A DNA stretch of 60,000 nt from Acanthaster planci (lineage: Eukaryota > Echinodermata > Asteroidea > Valvatida > Acanthasteridae), in NCBI RefSeq assembly GCF_001949145.1, contig NW_019091546.1, forward strand, positions 107,708-167,707, in the 5' to 3' direction. How positions within the stretch are numbered: position 1 is the first letter of the stretch; each line of letters opens with the position of its first letter. The notes under the pieces are model-generated. The model did no database searches, was not told the DNA's origin, and worked only from the letters and a program-made list of their open reading frames with translations. A program made the translations under genes and the position numbers. Shown one piece after another: positions 20,490 to 34,289 of this stretch.

Positions 20490-23400
20490 TGAACGCGTTT
20501 CGTTTTCCACGCATTCCTGGCGCGCAAAATCAATGAGGGGGGGAGGGGGGAATTCGATTTTTATCTCGCCTCACTTTTGAAGATGTTTGGGGTTTTTTTG
20601 ACGGCAAGTGCGCCTGGGTTGTCGATTGCATTGTCCACAAACACAAATTGATTGCCGATAGAAGTGAGAGTGAAGGGGAAATTCACCCACAAATCTGGAT
20701 CTGGGTTGATAGTTGATTCGCTTGATGGTCGTTGTTGTGCAACAGGGTGAGGAGTCTTTTATGGCGGCCAAATTCTTACGATTCTGTTTTTAAATATTTT
20801 TATTACCATGAAGTCACCTTATACCTCTTTTAAATCTCAAAATCACCCCCCCCAATCTAAGCAAATATGGTTATTTTATAGATACATACGTTGTATTATA
20901 TAGTTTATATGCAGTTTACTGTGAATGGGATCAGTAATAAAGATAGAATGCGCAAAATTCAAAATTTTAAAAGTGAGCTTTATCGTTTACGAATGTACTG
21001 TTTTCAATTTTTGAAACTGTGAATCACAATCACGGGTTATTAGAAAATACTATTGCAGTTCGAATATTGGTCAAATTTGCATACCCAGTCTTTGCAAAAT
21101 TACTCTCGGACCCCAAAAATTACACAGCTGTGGCGCGCGCATTATCCCCGGTCCTGCATTTTAGTTAATTAACTGGAATGTTCGCGTTCACCTCCTTGCC
21201 ACGGAACGAGAAAACTTGCATGTAATTACCGCCGGAGAAAGTGGACCACGTCCTGGATTTGTAATTGCTCCACATTTAATAGCCTGCAATATTGAGAAGC
21301 GAATTCGGTGCACGGGTGTTTCATTGTAATCGTGCAAATAAGTCACTAAATGTTCAACGCGTGCGTGCAGGTTGGATCGGTGCAGACATTTTTTTTTGAT
21401 CGAAGTGATTCACGTGTTATAAGTACATGTACTGCGGCTTCAGCGTGAGAGAACACAGCACGAGAGAAAAAAAAAACCTGCCCTCCGGCTCAAAAAATTA
21501 GCCCTAGTCCCGATACTTGTGAAACAACATCAGTAATTATTTGTCCAGGTAATTTAGCTGTCGTCCTGGCCGGGGAAAATTGCGTTGTTGAAGTAGGGGA
21601 GGAATACGGTTCATACACGGCGACGGTGAGGAACAATTTGGTAAAGTGGAGATGACAGATTTTTGCTCCGAGCGGGGAAAGACGATGTCGAAGCGCGGTG
21701 GTCGGGCGCTTCGTTAACGGGCACGGAGTTGATTTCACCCAGCGCGGCGGAAACTCTTTCCCCGTGTCTGTCAGTGATTTTGACTGTCTATTTAGGAAAT
21801 TTGTTGAGAGGTAACAGACTTCATATGATTTGATCAAATTATTGAATAAATAATAGGGAATTCAACCTTGGTTGTCAAGCCTGTCACACTATCAACATTG
21901 ACCCAAATTTTGTGAAGCAGTTTATCGTGACGTTTTTCAAAGGCGTTTAACGCTTGATTTCCATTAATTCCTGATGTTGGTCATTTTGGTCAGTTTGAGT
22001 TTCGATTGACGGCTTCCTGTAGGCGTAACAAGATCATATGATGAAGATGGTAATTGGCATTCCTACATGTTCCGATCTCTTTGAATGTAGTGTATTTTCT
22101 GGCGCCTAAACATTCCAAGTCGCTGGTGTCTGAATAGAAAGGTAGGACAGTGCCCTTTCCAGATCGGCAATTTTTCCCCTGTTTGTACCTCGACTTAAAC
22201 ACAGTGAATCTTTTTTATTAAACCATGCCAACAACCATTCAAGATGTGAAAAATATCCCAACAATAATGTGCCAATTTCGGCACACTCTGGTCGCTCATT
22301 AATGAGATCGCGTAACACGGGTAGCGCTGACCTGTCAACATGTCGGGGAGTAAGTCCGGAGAAAGAATCAGTCCCGAAAATTTATGACCAATTTTGATCT
22401 CCAGGTCCGATCATTGCCGACGCGCTGTGCAAATTGCCTTATCGCCAACCTCGGCGTTGTTAAGTATACGTCGTTAACCGATTGTCGTTTGTTGGATTGG
22501 ACTGTTAGCTGTTGTAGAAAAAAAAAATCTGTTGGAACTCCGACGAGACAGATCGGGATAAATATCGAGGTGATTGATTGGGGGTGCCCTGAGACGAATT
22601 AAACCGATGCGTCAGCGCGGACTGCGTGCACTCTGGGTAGGTCTGCGGTGCAGCGGTTTTAGTAGTCGCACCATGCACACAGCCGTTGTCCGCCATGGTA
22701 CCTCAGCCAAGCACACAATGGGTTTGTCAACTCTGTAATTGTGGGGCTTTTGTTAGCGTTACGCAACAAGATTCAAGCTGCTTTTTATTTGCTCCTTCAC
22801 TTACTCGCCTGGCGGTCAAAAGCCCCTTGCTACCATGCCAGCAATGAATCTCTAATGATTGATTGTGTACCGTGTGTGCCTTGCTCCTTGCTGGAAGTGC
22901 GGTGGGGCTGAGGCAGTGAAAGCTTCTAAGCTCCTCAGCCATTGAAGTTCAATTCACGCTGAGGACTTAAACCTTTTGGGTTAAATAAAATGCACCGTGC
23001 GACCACAGTTTCCCATGAATTGGGAATCCTTTATTAACTGGAGTGTCTTAACATGTGCATGTGTCTTTCAGGTCTACATCTTAACAAGGGGACCCTCATG
23101 TACATGTAAAAGCTTGAGTGAAGAACTACAAAATGCCATTTGCTGCGTCCATGTTAAGGACGCTCTTTCAAGGTCTCTGCGGGTTGGCGCTTTTTATAAT
23201 TGCGGAGAATGTAACAGCAAAAAGAAGCTTCATTTCCTGGAATGACTGTGTAACATTTTCTAGCTTTTGCTGGATTCACTTGAGTTGCGTGCATTTTTTT
23301 TTGTGGTCAGACTTTGGAATTATCACCTGCACAGTGCTTTGCGTGACAACTGCAGATTGTGGGGAATTATAAGTGTCTTTATTGCCAGGTTGAAAGTACA

Positions 23401-25849
23401 TGTATCTTAACGTCAGATCTAAATAAGGACAGGGGTTTACACATGCTTGATTGAAAGAAAAGTCACAAAATCGGCTCACATGGAGATGGGAGCTTTTTTT
23501 CGAAATTTGAGAGTCAGGGTTTAGGCAAACACTTTCAACCAACTGTGCAAAAGGGATGATTTCTACTTAGGCCATTTAGTCCTCCAATAAAACAAGAAAC
23601 GGCAAAGAAACAAAGGTTTGGTACTTCTCTGTCCAAAGACGAAAATGTCCATAGTTGTAGAATTAGCAATGTAATGCATTGTCCAAGGATTATTTTAGTG
23701 TTTTCTTCAGTTTTTGCCCCACTGTAAATTTGTTCTGCCCTTCCAACACTGTTTCCAAGTTCCTATAGCGTGAGATTTGCCAGTGTGGCATTTCAGTTTT
23801 AACCGGCACTGGCCCAGGGCCAAAAACCTGACATGTAAAAGAAGGAGGAGGAGATTTTTAGAAAAAAAAAAGGTCTCAGCCGACTTGACGGGGAGTGTTG
23901 TAACCAGATTTGAAAAGAGCAGTGCACTGTAGCTGAAAGTACAAGGCACAATGATAGCTCGACTCGCAGTTTGCTCGTTGGCAAATGAGACAGCAAGAAA
24001 GAATGAAGAGCTAGTCCGATTTATCAATTTCTACCTCCATGGATTTATAGTGGGAAATTTAAAACAGGGTGCATTGCCAAGTATAGAAATTGTGGGCCCA
24101 CACCCCTAAAAAGGCGCATCTAGTAATTCCTATCTGCTTGGGGGTATTTGCACTGAGTTTGCTTGACAACAAACCTGAAATAAATGTGCCCTCGGCAGTA
24201 CCTCTTACTGGAATGTCTCACAGATGTGACGCTTTCCAATTCGACGATTCAGATCGTCAGCATCATCCTTTCAAATCAGCAGGAAAAAAAGTTGAGTTGT
24301 ACATGTAGAGAATGTCATCATTATGTGCAGGTATCCACCAGTGACCGCTGTAGTACTTAACCTTACAGGCCTGAAATTTGTCAGGAGTTCTCTTGAATTT
24401 AGGATTGTTATCAGAGTTTTTCTGATTTCAAGATATCTCAAATAATCTCTTTTTTAGTCTGGAAAATCTTGAGCTTACCATTAAGGTGTTTTTTTACATG
24501 TGAAAAGATGATAGAAAACACAAGCAATGGGTGCTTTGAGGGGTGTTTTCAGGCATAGAGTAGGCTTCTCTGAGGCCCAGAAAATGTAACATTTGGTAGC
24601 TCTAGAGAAGTGCCACATAAACCTCATTGCATGAGATAGAAGGACTATTGTACACAGTGCAACAGTTACATGTACGGTGTAAGGTAAAGCAAAGTATTGT
24701 GCCTGTCATTCTCTGCTCATTCAGTTACTACAGTGACTCATGCTGTGTGCTACCAGCGAAGCATAAAGAAAGGCATGACTCCATGCAGGCACAAGAGACA
24801 CGGAAAACAGGGTTCAAATTTTGGACTCTTCACAACAGACTTTCCCCACCTGTGTTGAATAAAGTAGGGATTAGACGTGAGCCATTTATCACAAGTCCAT
24901 TTTTATGGCAATAATGTTGTTTTTCCCCATTTCACAGAGTTTGTGACATTTTTAGGAAGTGGAAAGCCAGAAATGGAGTTCCCCAAAAGTAAGGTTGTTG
25001 TATAAAAAGACATCACATATACATGCATGTACTTCCGACCTCCACCCAACCCTGTCCCAGCTTTGGGTATTGGGGGTCCACAGTACCGGCTGAGGAGAAC
25101 ATTACCAGAACAGTGGATACATTTAATGTTTATGGTTGTCACCGGGGGAGGGGGGTGGCAGTTGCTTGCTGGAGAGGGCAGCCCCTCCAGCCCACCCCCT
25201 CCTCTGGTAACAGGCCCGTTTCCACCTTCCTAGAGGTCCACTTTTGAAGCTGTGGATGGTTTTGTAAACATAGATGTCTTCCAGATTCTCAGCACAAAAA
25301 GGACACTGTAACCACCAACTGTACAAGATATCAGAGTAACTGAGCAGGGATTGCAGCCCACAAGATCCTGTGAAGTGACTCTTTGAAAAGTGCAGATTTT
25401 TTGTACACCCTTCAAACTCTTCACCTCAAACCTTTAAAATAACTTGCTAGAGAAAAAAAAGACGGGATGAAAAGGTGTTTATGAATTCGGTGCCGAAACA
25501 GAGCACTTAAGCCCTTGTCTCCTCAACCCTCCATGTCCAGGCTAAAAGAAATCAGTTAGCGACTCTTGTTTAAATAAAAAGTTCCCTCTTCTGGAATGAG
25601 ACGGAGAGAGAGAGGTAAAAAAACCTGTCCAGCTTTCCAGCACTCCGTGGCACTTGACGCACACCTGCCGTCGTAATGCACTCTGTAATATTTTCTCCAG
25701 TGTTGCATTGCAAATAGGAAAAATAAGACCTTGGCTCGCAGTCTTCTGACCGAAGCGCTTCTGAGCGCTTTATGTAAATGAGGCACAATGGCACTTCCTC
25801 TTATGCCACACTCTTACGCGCGCGCTCTGTCTAAATACTAAATACTACC

Positions 25850-26360
25850 CTCAAATGCACACCAACCAACCTCGCTTCACTGTATGAAAATTGACAGGAT
25901 CTTCAAAATAAATGCAGCATTTCCGTGCTGGTGGGGGTAGGATAAGTGGTGATTTGTCGGCTGCTTCTCCCAGCCCGTGATGGGGCAGACGGACGGTTAG
26001 GTTTCCCCCCAAATTGCCGGTTTTATTCTCAGGTTTCGTGGGCGGAGGATGGTTGGCCGGCATCATGTGGCGATTCTGCCGAACACCTGTTGGGACTTGT
26101 ACTTTTCGAGGGCTGTTTAGATCCGCGAGTGGCAATGGATCCGCTGGGCCGGGGAACGTCGCCGGGAAAACCGCACTGACCTCGCTCAATTTTTTCTTTT
26201 TTAATATTTGCAAAACGTGGGACGATTGGATGTGACCCACGTGACCTTGGGTACACAGCGCAGCACCAGCCCTGACAAGCTGACGCACATGGCGCAATTT
26301 TGCCTGACAGCATTCCCAATAATTTTTTTTTTTACATACTCCAGTTTTGGACATTAACAG
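25850..26360. promoter_or_regulatory. CpG-rich stop-poor island in intron
   Basis: GC- and CpG-rich DNA surrounded by AT-rich intron. It keeps a 167-codon frame open on the minus strand (25851-26354) and three shorter overlapping frames on both strands, which suggests composition rather than coding. It contains CACGTG at 26238-26243 overlapping TGACCTTGG (26242-26250), an E-box fused to a nuclear-receptor half-site. It could be an enhancer or an internal promoter. The minus frame has no recognisable domain. Confidence 0.3.
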
Positions 26361-28779
26361 TCTTGTTTATTTGCGAAATTGACTCTGGCCATGATGTCAT
26401 TGACTGGAGACAAGCCTATTCAGGCAGGGTTTCTGGAAATGGAAGCAATCTTAGTGAAAATTTCATGATTCATCCGCAGAAGATTGTTATTTCACTTCTT
26501 GTTTCAACCGCGACCCCAATCAACTCTTTCAACACTGCACTGCTAGAAAATACAACACAAGTTAAGAGATGCATCCACTTTGAGGAAAAAAAAACCTCCG
26601 GTTGATGACTTTGATCCAAATTAGCAATTGGAATTATAAAAATGTGATTAAAGCATGGTTTTGGTAGGCCATAGTTATTCATGAAGTCGGTCTGTGTTGG
26701 TCAGGAGAGCAGTACGGTACCCTAGATTAAGAGGAAGGCTGTAGCTGCAATCCTAGGCCTCCATCGTGCATCAGCTTGATACAATTAAATTGGGACTTTA
26801 ATGACATTAAGTCCCACGTGCTGCTGTTTGAAGGCTGGATTGTGTAGTTACTCCAAACAGCATTTTACCAAATTAAAATTGTGAGGTCTTTTTACCCCTA
26901 GGCCTACACTATAATGGCTTGCTTGAGGGACTAAATTTGGTGATGGGGGGGGTTCCAAGAGTTATGCTAAAAATCAACATTAAGACATTATTTGGAGTTT
27001 GTATGCCAAGTGTGTTCAGTTGTTGAGTCTGCAATTTGTGTGTGATAGTGGAGAGGGAACTATCACACATGTAGATGTGATCAATAGACAGCTGTTTCAG
27101 AACAGTTTACTGTTTCTTTGGGCAAGAAACCCTTGCTGTTTCAGCCAAAATGCAAACATTTTTTACAACAGACAATGGAAGAATGACAGGAAAAGCTTGG
27201 TGCTTTCTTCATTCTTTGATTGCAGGATTTCTGACCTGAAATAAAAAGTTCCACGTTTTTATAGGTAATTTGCTCAGTGTTCCCTCTACTTTTTTGCACT
27301 TCATACAAACAAAGGAAATGCACCAGCCACATAATTGCAGCCATTTGGAAGAAAACTTGTGCCTTGGTTGCTTTGAAAAGCTCTGAAAGGATCCATGTTT
27401 TTATTCTTGTCATTTTTGTGACCCCTCTGCCTGATGTTTTATGGACCTCTCCTCATTGCCCAATCCCGTTCTTGAAGAAGTTAAAATATCAATCCTGAAT
27501 ATTGCTATTCCATCATTTTTGCTCAAGCAGTTGGTGCTAGATGCTGTAGCTGTCTACTAAGCTTTGATGGGAAGCTATGGCAAACCTAAAAATACATGCA
27601 GTTGTTCCCTATTTTTGAGACCATGACTCTAACGTACATTTATTTTGAGGGTTTAATTTGGGGAAAATATGAAATTGGAAACTAAAAAAATGTGTTTTGT
27701 AGTTTGAATATGGTACAAAACTATTCAACGGACTTATTGATGCACACAACTAGTAGCCGTTAAAGCATTGTTCATTTCATTCAAACGCATGCCACCAGAC
27801 CTTTCTTGTGTTTATTTATAATGAGTTAACATTTACATGTAGCTGCGCATAGAATCGGTGTTAAAAAACGAAGTGCCCCAGAATTCCTTCCTACCCTGTT
27901 ATTAGATATCATTGAAATAGGACGCAGAATTTGTTTATTTTTTAGCTGAAGCCTCAATTTCTTTTACTGAGCTGCTCCGGGTGGAAACGTGTTTCACAGC
28001 AGAAAAATCAAACAAGAACCAGACAAAGAAATAATACAAATAGCACTACAGTTTGGCTGGTATCTAGTCAGTCACTGAGAAAATATTTCCAGTGCTTAGC
28101 CGATCTACGTGCTTGGGTTAGGAAATTGTGGTGTATGTGAAGTGGTTAAATGAAGGGAATAAGTTAATTTTGCAATTCCAAACTTTATCCTGAAAATTTC
28201 CCAAAAGTCTTTGCAGCATTTTTTCTTTCACTGTACTGTTAAGACCAAACTGGGCACTGTTGTTTCAAAATAGTATAAAGACCCTGAATAATTTTTATAG
28301 CACATGTACAATGAATCGCAGCTAGCTATTTTCTTGCAGCAAGAGGATCTGTGTTTGGGATTTTTTGTACACAATAATTCAATTGTTCCACAATTATTGT
28401 GATTATTTTTTGGCCTAGTTGAGAGAGTCAATTACTTAAGATTCACTTCCCCGGGTCATGAGTTTTCATTTACTCGTCTCTGCTAAATAATATTTTATGT
28501 ACATAGGTTTCCTCAATGCTTGATCGAGCGCTAACAATGTGTGTATTGGATTTGGTCGTAAAGCTACGGTTGGCTGGCTGTGTTTTTTGTCAATTCAAAC
28601 TGGTCGTTAGTTTGCAGACGATGTCCCAAACGCCTGATGATTTACCTCGGCCTATCCTGACCTGTTCTGTCATCAGCCCAGTGTGCTCGGTACCCTGCAT
28701 CGCACGCTCGCTGGCTCTCCCATGGGTAACCGGCCCCAGTGCGCAAAACAATATGGTGCACATTGGGCCGCGCCGTCTT

Positions 28780-28960
28780 GATTGAATTAAACCAAGCATT
28801 GGACCTAATTGATGTGATTAGATGAGTCTGGTCCCCGGGGGCCTGGGCTAGCACAACGCTGCCCCCGGGAGGGAGGTTACCAGACCGAGATGGTCGTTAT
28901 AAAGTCCGGGCTTGTGAAATCCAATGCCGCGTTGTGGTGCTTTAATCATATGCTTAGCTT
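28780..28960. promoter_or_regulatory. candidate enhancer: homeodomain-type sites beside GC hairpin
   Basis: Within 60 bases upstream of the hairpin are GATTGAATTAAACC, TAATTGAT and GTGATTAGATG, a dense run of homeodomain/Onecut-like cores. GC-rich DNA follows to about 29000. The combination in an otherwise plain intron is suggestive, but unproven without conservation data. Confidence 0.25.
28826..28885. repeat. GC-rich inverted repeat (hairpin)
   Basis: GTCTGGT at 28826-28832 pairs with ACCAGAC at 28879-28885, and an inner CCCGGGGGC (ending 28842) pairs with GCCCCCGGG (28861-28869). The outer and inner stems are separated by an extra GAGGGAGGT-like bulge on the right side. The loop is 18 bases. 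Seen directly. Folding in the onecut pre-mRNA would be stable, but no known RNA family is recognised. Confidence 0.6.
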
Positions 28961-29629
28961 CGCTCTCAGGCAGAAGTACAGGTGCCTTCAACAACGGCAC
29001 ACTGACAGACTCAAGACTATTACAGCTGACGGTGCTGTAGATTTGTGGGATTTTTCCCCCAGCTTTCCAACACAATACAATAAGATGGAGGGGGGAACGA
29101 TGATAGAGAAATATCACATAACCAAAGGAATATTGCTGGCAGTTTAAGTGAGAACCCCTCGGCTCGTATTTACAGCATTGACGACCCTGGCTGTATTGTT
29201 AGAGCCAGTTCCGTTCCAACATTTAGTCAGAATATCTGACAACCAGTCTCGGACCTAAAATCAAATTGATTGTCTGGTTATTTAGAAATTACGGAAGTTG
29301 CAGTGTGATCCTGGAAGAGATCTGGAAAAAAGCAACCCTAAACCCCCCCCCCAAAAAAGTGGTGAGCCAAAATTCCGTAGTGAACCCACCAATGTTTCAT
29401 GCAGGTAAATTAGGTCCTGTTGATTTCATCATAACACAAAATGCCTTTAGATGTGGATAAAGTTCGCTTTTGAGTAGCCACACATTAAATTCTTGTTGAG
29501 CTACTGGGTTCCCTAAGATGGGGTTGGGTAAGGGATAAGGACTGAACATTTTGTTGATTCTAAACCCCAAAACAGAAATGACCCTAAAAGTATTTAATAT
29601 AGCAATCAGCAGGGAGAACAGCTTGGCAA

Positions 29630-29930
29630 TTAATGACAGAAAGGCAACGTGTCCGTAATATTGGATGCCACTTGGTCAACTTGTGGCATTACAGTGGGTA
29701 TAAATTTGCCACTAGCCACGGTCAGGCTTTTGATTGTGTCGTCCATCTCGTTCAACATGATGTTGCCACAAATCCCGCAGCCCAAAACCCAATTCCGCAA
29801 ATGGCAATTTCCCCAGCAATTGTCGCTCAAGCACGGCAAACGATGGGCATCCCGCAACAGATCAACTCCATTACCAATTTGGCAAAGGAAAAATTAAATT
29901 TTGGCCGCATAGTCCAGCTTTTAGGGTAAC
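29630..29930. promoter_or_regulatory. high-complexity stretch open in several frames
   Basis: About 300 bases without homopolymers that stay open in two plus frames and one minus frame (98, 82 and 75 codons). The plus 98-codon translation is compositionally protein-like but matches no family I know and lacks clear splice signals in register. I read it as a possible conserved non-coding element rather than an exon. Confidence 0.2.
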
Positions 29931-32810
29931 CCGAGACTCCAATTACTCTGCCGTTAAATGCTGCCTGGCCCAGACATCGTTATCTTTTTTTTTTTACTTT
30001 TAAGGACTGTTGCTTCATGACACAGAATCTTGGAACCAGTGTCTCTCCGGTGCAGACGAGAGCCCACTGACATGGCGACACACTTTGCACTGTCAAATGC
30101 TGAGGTTAACAAAATATTTCATCAGCCAGTACTGGACCAGAAATTTCAGTTTACTCAGACTTTACTCTATGAAAGGAAAATAACTCAGTACGGGTATTAC
30201 ACGTACATACCTTCACATGCACATGCTTTTGTATTGGGCCTTTTTAGAAATTTTGCGCTGAAATGCCCACATTCATGCTGGTAAATTTATGTTCAGAGAG
30301 CCTTGTATCTTTCAATCTGTGGCTATAAATACGCATGAACATTTCAAGAAAGCAATTATACAAGATTATACATGTATTTTGGGAAAATCAAATACCAGAA
30401 ATGGTGGACCCTATGTGAAGAATGACATTTTTTATGTCATCATTTCCAGACAATTTCTGTTTTCATTTCAAAGGAAACACATATTTTTCTCTTATGCTTT
30501 AGTGGGCAAATATTGACCTTGACCAAACCACCCGCAAACAAGCTTACAAACATGATAGTTCATTTTAAAATCTATATCAAATTGTGTTACATTCAGATTT
30601 TAAGATAACAATACCTTTTATTCAACACTTGCAGATGACATAGGTATGGATCGGGGTGTCGTACCTAGTAGAGCAGCCGCTTCGCTGCGATCTGCTGAAA
30701 CAATGAATTGCTGATGTGAAAATGTATCATTGACATCATATGGAGTTAAATTTGCACTCTTGTTGAACTTGATCAAATTGTTTTCTAAATAATTACTCAT
30801 TTTCAAAGATAACTTTTTCTCTAACAGTTTGAAGAATCAGACAAGCTGTTTTTAATATGTGATATGTACATGTACTTGTTGTCTCTCTGTAGAGTTTCAG
30901 GTATAGTTGATAGAGTCTTTAAACATGAAAATTGTGAATTTTTAAAAATCATGTTGACAACGTGTCAAGAGCACCTGAATATTGAGTGATATTTACACTG
31001 TGGCTAACCTCAAGAGCTTCTGGAAATTTTATAGTCAGACCTGATTGATTTGTTGTTCATGGTTCAAAATCTTCATATCTTCTTCATATCATATTTATAT
31101 CTGCTACATGTATCAGTCTTCTGTGATACATTCCCTGTGCAGTGATGATGAAGTCTCCTTTACACCTTGTATGAATGCCCAACATGTTGGTGCTGCTTTG
31201 GCAGTGAAGCTGTAATGTTTGGTTTGCTGTTCTAAAAAAACCCTGTCAGTTGCTTTTTTGGCTGGGCGACTTAATTGCTTGGCATTTTCACCAAATATCT
31301 TTGCAACCGAGGAGGCCCTGAATGGCAGCACAATTTCCCCCCATTGTTACGGCACCGGAAACCATTGTTAAACCACGAGAGACTGTGTGAGAGTCCATAG
31401 CCGGAAGTGAATTTCCTCTCATTTGCATATGAAGTGATGTCCTATTTACCGTTGCCATAGAAACACCAATCAAAGAACACTTTTTTTTCTTATCCAAGTG
31501 GCATACACATGCATATGTGTAAACACTGATGCTTGAAGTAATCCTTCGTGGTCATTTGCATTCACACATTTTGAGTTTCAAAAGGAGAAAGAGAGGGGGA
31601 AATATGGCTGGCTTTGATTGCATTTCTGATGTTGTTATGGTAGTAGGAATTAGACAAGATCTAATTGTTGCATCCAGCAGGTCACCCGTAAGAAAATTTT
31701 GGTCATACAGGTAGCCTGTTGCATTTTGTAAAAAAAGCCATTGGATAAAACCTTAGTATTTTTTGTTCTATCGAGGGAGATTAACTCTTTGATTGGCACT
31801 ATTATTTGTAGCTTTAATGGTCATGCTTGACCAGGTTTAATCATTGATAATTTTGGTCCTGCAGTCAGCAGTTTTAGACCTTTTGGCTATGATTCACTTT
31901 GAACTGGATTTAAGGGTTGTGTTCTAATGTAAATCAATGTTTGTTCAGACTTACATGTAGGAATAGATACCCCCCTCCTGCAAATTACAAAAAAGAGATA
32001 CACATCATTCATTGCTCTCTCATATTTGTATCTTTCTGTTTCCAGCAAATCATGGTCTTAAAAGTAGCAGAACTGGGCACTCATTTAGCTCTGCGAGTAT
32101 GCAGCTTTTAAGCCATAAGTATGTACTCTAAATTATTCTTAACTGTAAATAATTTATATGTGTATTTTGCTAATTCCTGATAAAATCCACCTCTCTTAAA
32201 AAAAAAAAAACCTTCCATCCTCAGAGCACACATGTTGCCGGCAGCACGTGAATCCAAATCGCTTCCGTAACATAAGCAGCCAAATTTTTATTAATTTATT
32301 GAAGCTCCGCGAAACGGAACGTGTAATGTCCGTTTGCACGCATCATGTGGTTTTGCCAAATGTTCACGGTTGACGCGGCACCACGGCGCTGCTGCGGAGA
32401 GTTGCCTTGGGAATTCGCCGTTGAATATAACACGCTCCCAAATCTGTCGTGTGCCAAGTTATGATGGCGTTCATGGTCAGACTTGCCGTGCTGTAATGCC
32501 TAGTAAGCTTGAATGCATTATGTAGATCTGCCTGACGGCTAACAAAACCTTCCCTTCCATCTACTCAGTTTAAAAAACCTTCAGTTTGTCTTGTTTGCCT
32601 CTGCATTCAAATTGAGATGGAGAAACATTTTTGGAAGCTTTAAAACAAACAGGTTTGCCCTTAAAATTCTTGTCTATTTTGACTTCAAGTGAGAAAGTAT
32701 CATTATATTGCTCATCTCATCTTCCTATTTCTTTTAGATTTGAGACTATGAAAATGTATAAGCTACACCCGTTTGGGAATCTTGAAAGTTAGATGCTCAA
32801 TGATGTGAGA

Positions 32811-32834
32811 TATTGATTGATTGATTGGTTGATT
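32811..32834. repeat. TGAT tandem array resembling clustered Onecut sites
   Basis: TATTGATTGATTGATTGG followed by TTGATTATC. This is a short TGAT microsatellite, and it contains three overlapping copies of ATTGATT, the core of the known Onecut/HNF6 binding consensus. It could serve as an autoregulatory site or be plain simple sequence. Confidence 0.5.
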
Positions 32835-32975
32835 ATCATTGTTGCATATTCAGCATAGAATATACCATAGCGCACCAAGAAACCTGAATATTTACTGTGT
32901 TGATAAAATTTCCTACAAAATTTACAATAACCTGGTTTTCTTTCCACTAGCTTTACCTTGATTAAACAGATGAAG

Positions 32976-32997
32976 AAACAAACAAACAAACAAACAA
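32976..32997. repeat. (CAAA)n microsatellite
   Basis: AACAAACAAACAAACAAAC-type tetranucleotide repeat, about five units. Simple-sequence DNA. Confidence 0.8.
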
Positions 32998-34289
32998 CAT
33001 AACCTTGATAGCCATTTCACCAATGCGTAAGGTTCAGTTCTAGAAATTGGAAAAAAATCCTCCAATTCTTGTTTTGACTTAAAAAGGGAAAATGCAAATT
33101 CCAAGTGACTGTTTATGCGTAATGAGATTGACCTGATAACAATGACAAGATCAAATCTAAGACTTGCAGTGACTACAAACTAGGCACAGTCAGCTAGGGG
33201 ATGCAGAGAAAATGCAGCAACAAAATCGTCAAGCCTCACTGCCATTCGTATCGTAGGTTATATTTGGACCATCGACGGTCGTCCCCTGAATCCAGGGAAA
33301 TGTACAGTGTGTTTCGGTGGGAACAGTTTAAACGCTTCAGCGGCTGTCACGCTTCACTGGGCAGCAGTTAAAGGGAGCGTTTGGAGTGCTGTAAGTGCAT
33401 GTGCACACTTAGCATAGACGGTGGAAACCGCAGGCTTTCTTTTACTTGAAACTGCAGAGATTAGACACATGGAGAGAGAGAACAGTTGATGTCTGTCAAA
33501 TTCAAAACGGATTTCCATCTTTATCACTTGCAATCTAGGTGATGGGACCGGGAACGTCCATCCTGAGAAATGAATGAATGGGCCAAAATTATAAGTACAC
33601 CAATTTCCTTTTCAAAAAGAGCAATGGAATTTTTGGCCCGAATGTGTAAAGTTCTGCATGAAGAGATAGACAAAGCTAAATGTCAGTGAGTTCTCAAGAA
33701 TGGGCGCCATTGCAAAGCTTCTGTTGAATCTGACGGTGATGCGAGGAGGGCCACAAAAAGAATGATGTACATGTACACTACAAAAGCTCCATGAAAGAAA
33801 CCCCACATAAGATCCAATTGAACTGGCGCAATTGAATGGATCTATTGTGCCATCCTTTTGACGGCAGCCTGGATATGGCAAACATGAAAAGTGCACTGAA
33901 CGATTTGCTAGTAAAGCCACCCTTTTTTTCTGACCGACAATTTTTGTCGTCTGAGGGAGGAAGAGTCACACTTCCTCTTAATAGACTACAATTCGTCAAA
34001 GGCCAGCCTCCGTGTGCTTTTGTCTGACCTCCAAACGCAGTAACCTGTTTTAATTAATTCAGTGTGCCATTGTTCATACTTTGAAAAAAGGGGCAAAAGC
34101 CAGGGGACTTGCCAATAAAGGAATGCGTTGTGGTTGCCAAATCAAACCAGAAATTCGCAATAACAACCGAATAACTAATGAGTGGTGTCTATTTCCCCTC
34201 TGTGCTCTTCAGCTTAGAAATACAACCATAGTTCACCCTCCACCTTCACACACACAGAGGACACGCACAAAGTCACCTATACAATGTAT

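Larger units (their letters stand above)
19707..28500 (+). other. onecut intron 1, proximal part
   Basis: No recognisable coding sequence. Notable content: homeodomain/HNF1-like AT sites at 19985-20010 and GTTAATTAAC at about 21171-21180; a forkhead-type string at 20476-20489 within a GC-rich patch; a CpG-rich stop-poor island at 25850-26360; and six TACATGTA palindromes between 19821 and 24674. Open frames of 60-115 codons occur on both strands without family resemblance. Intron starts of developmental regulators often carry enhancers, so this section is a reasonable search space, but no element is proven by sequence alone. Confidence 0.6.

Noticed and set aside
23070-23245. Possible exon after TGTCTTTCAG at about 23071
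   Set aside because: The following frames are short and resemble nothing; no phase-compatible donor with support was found.
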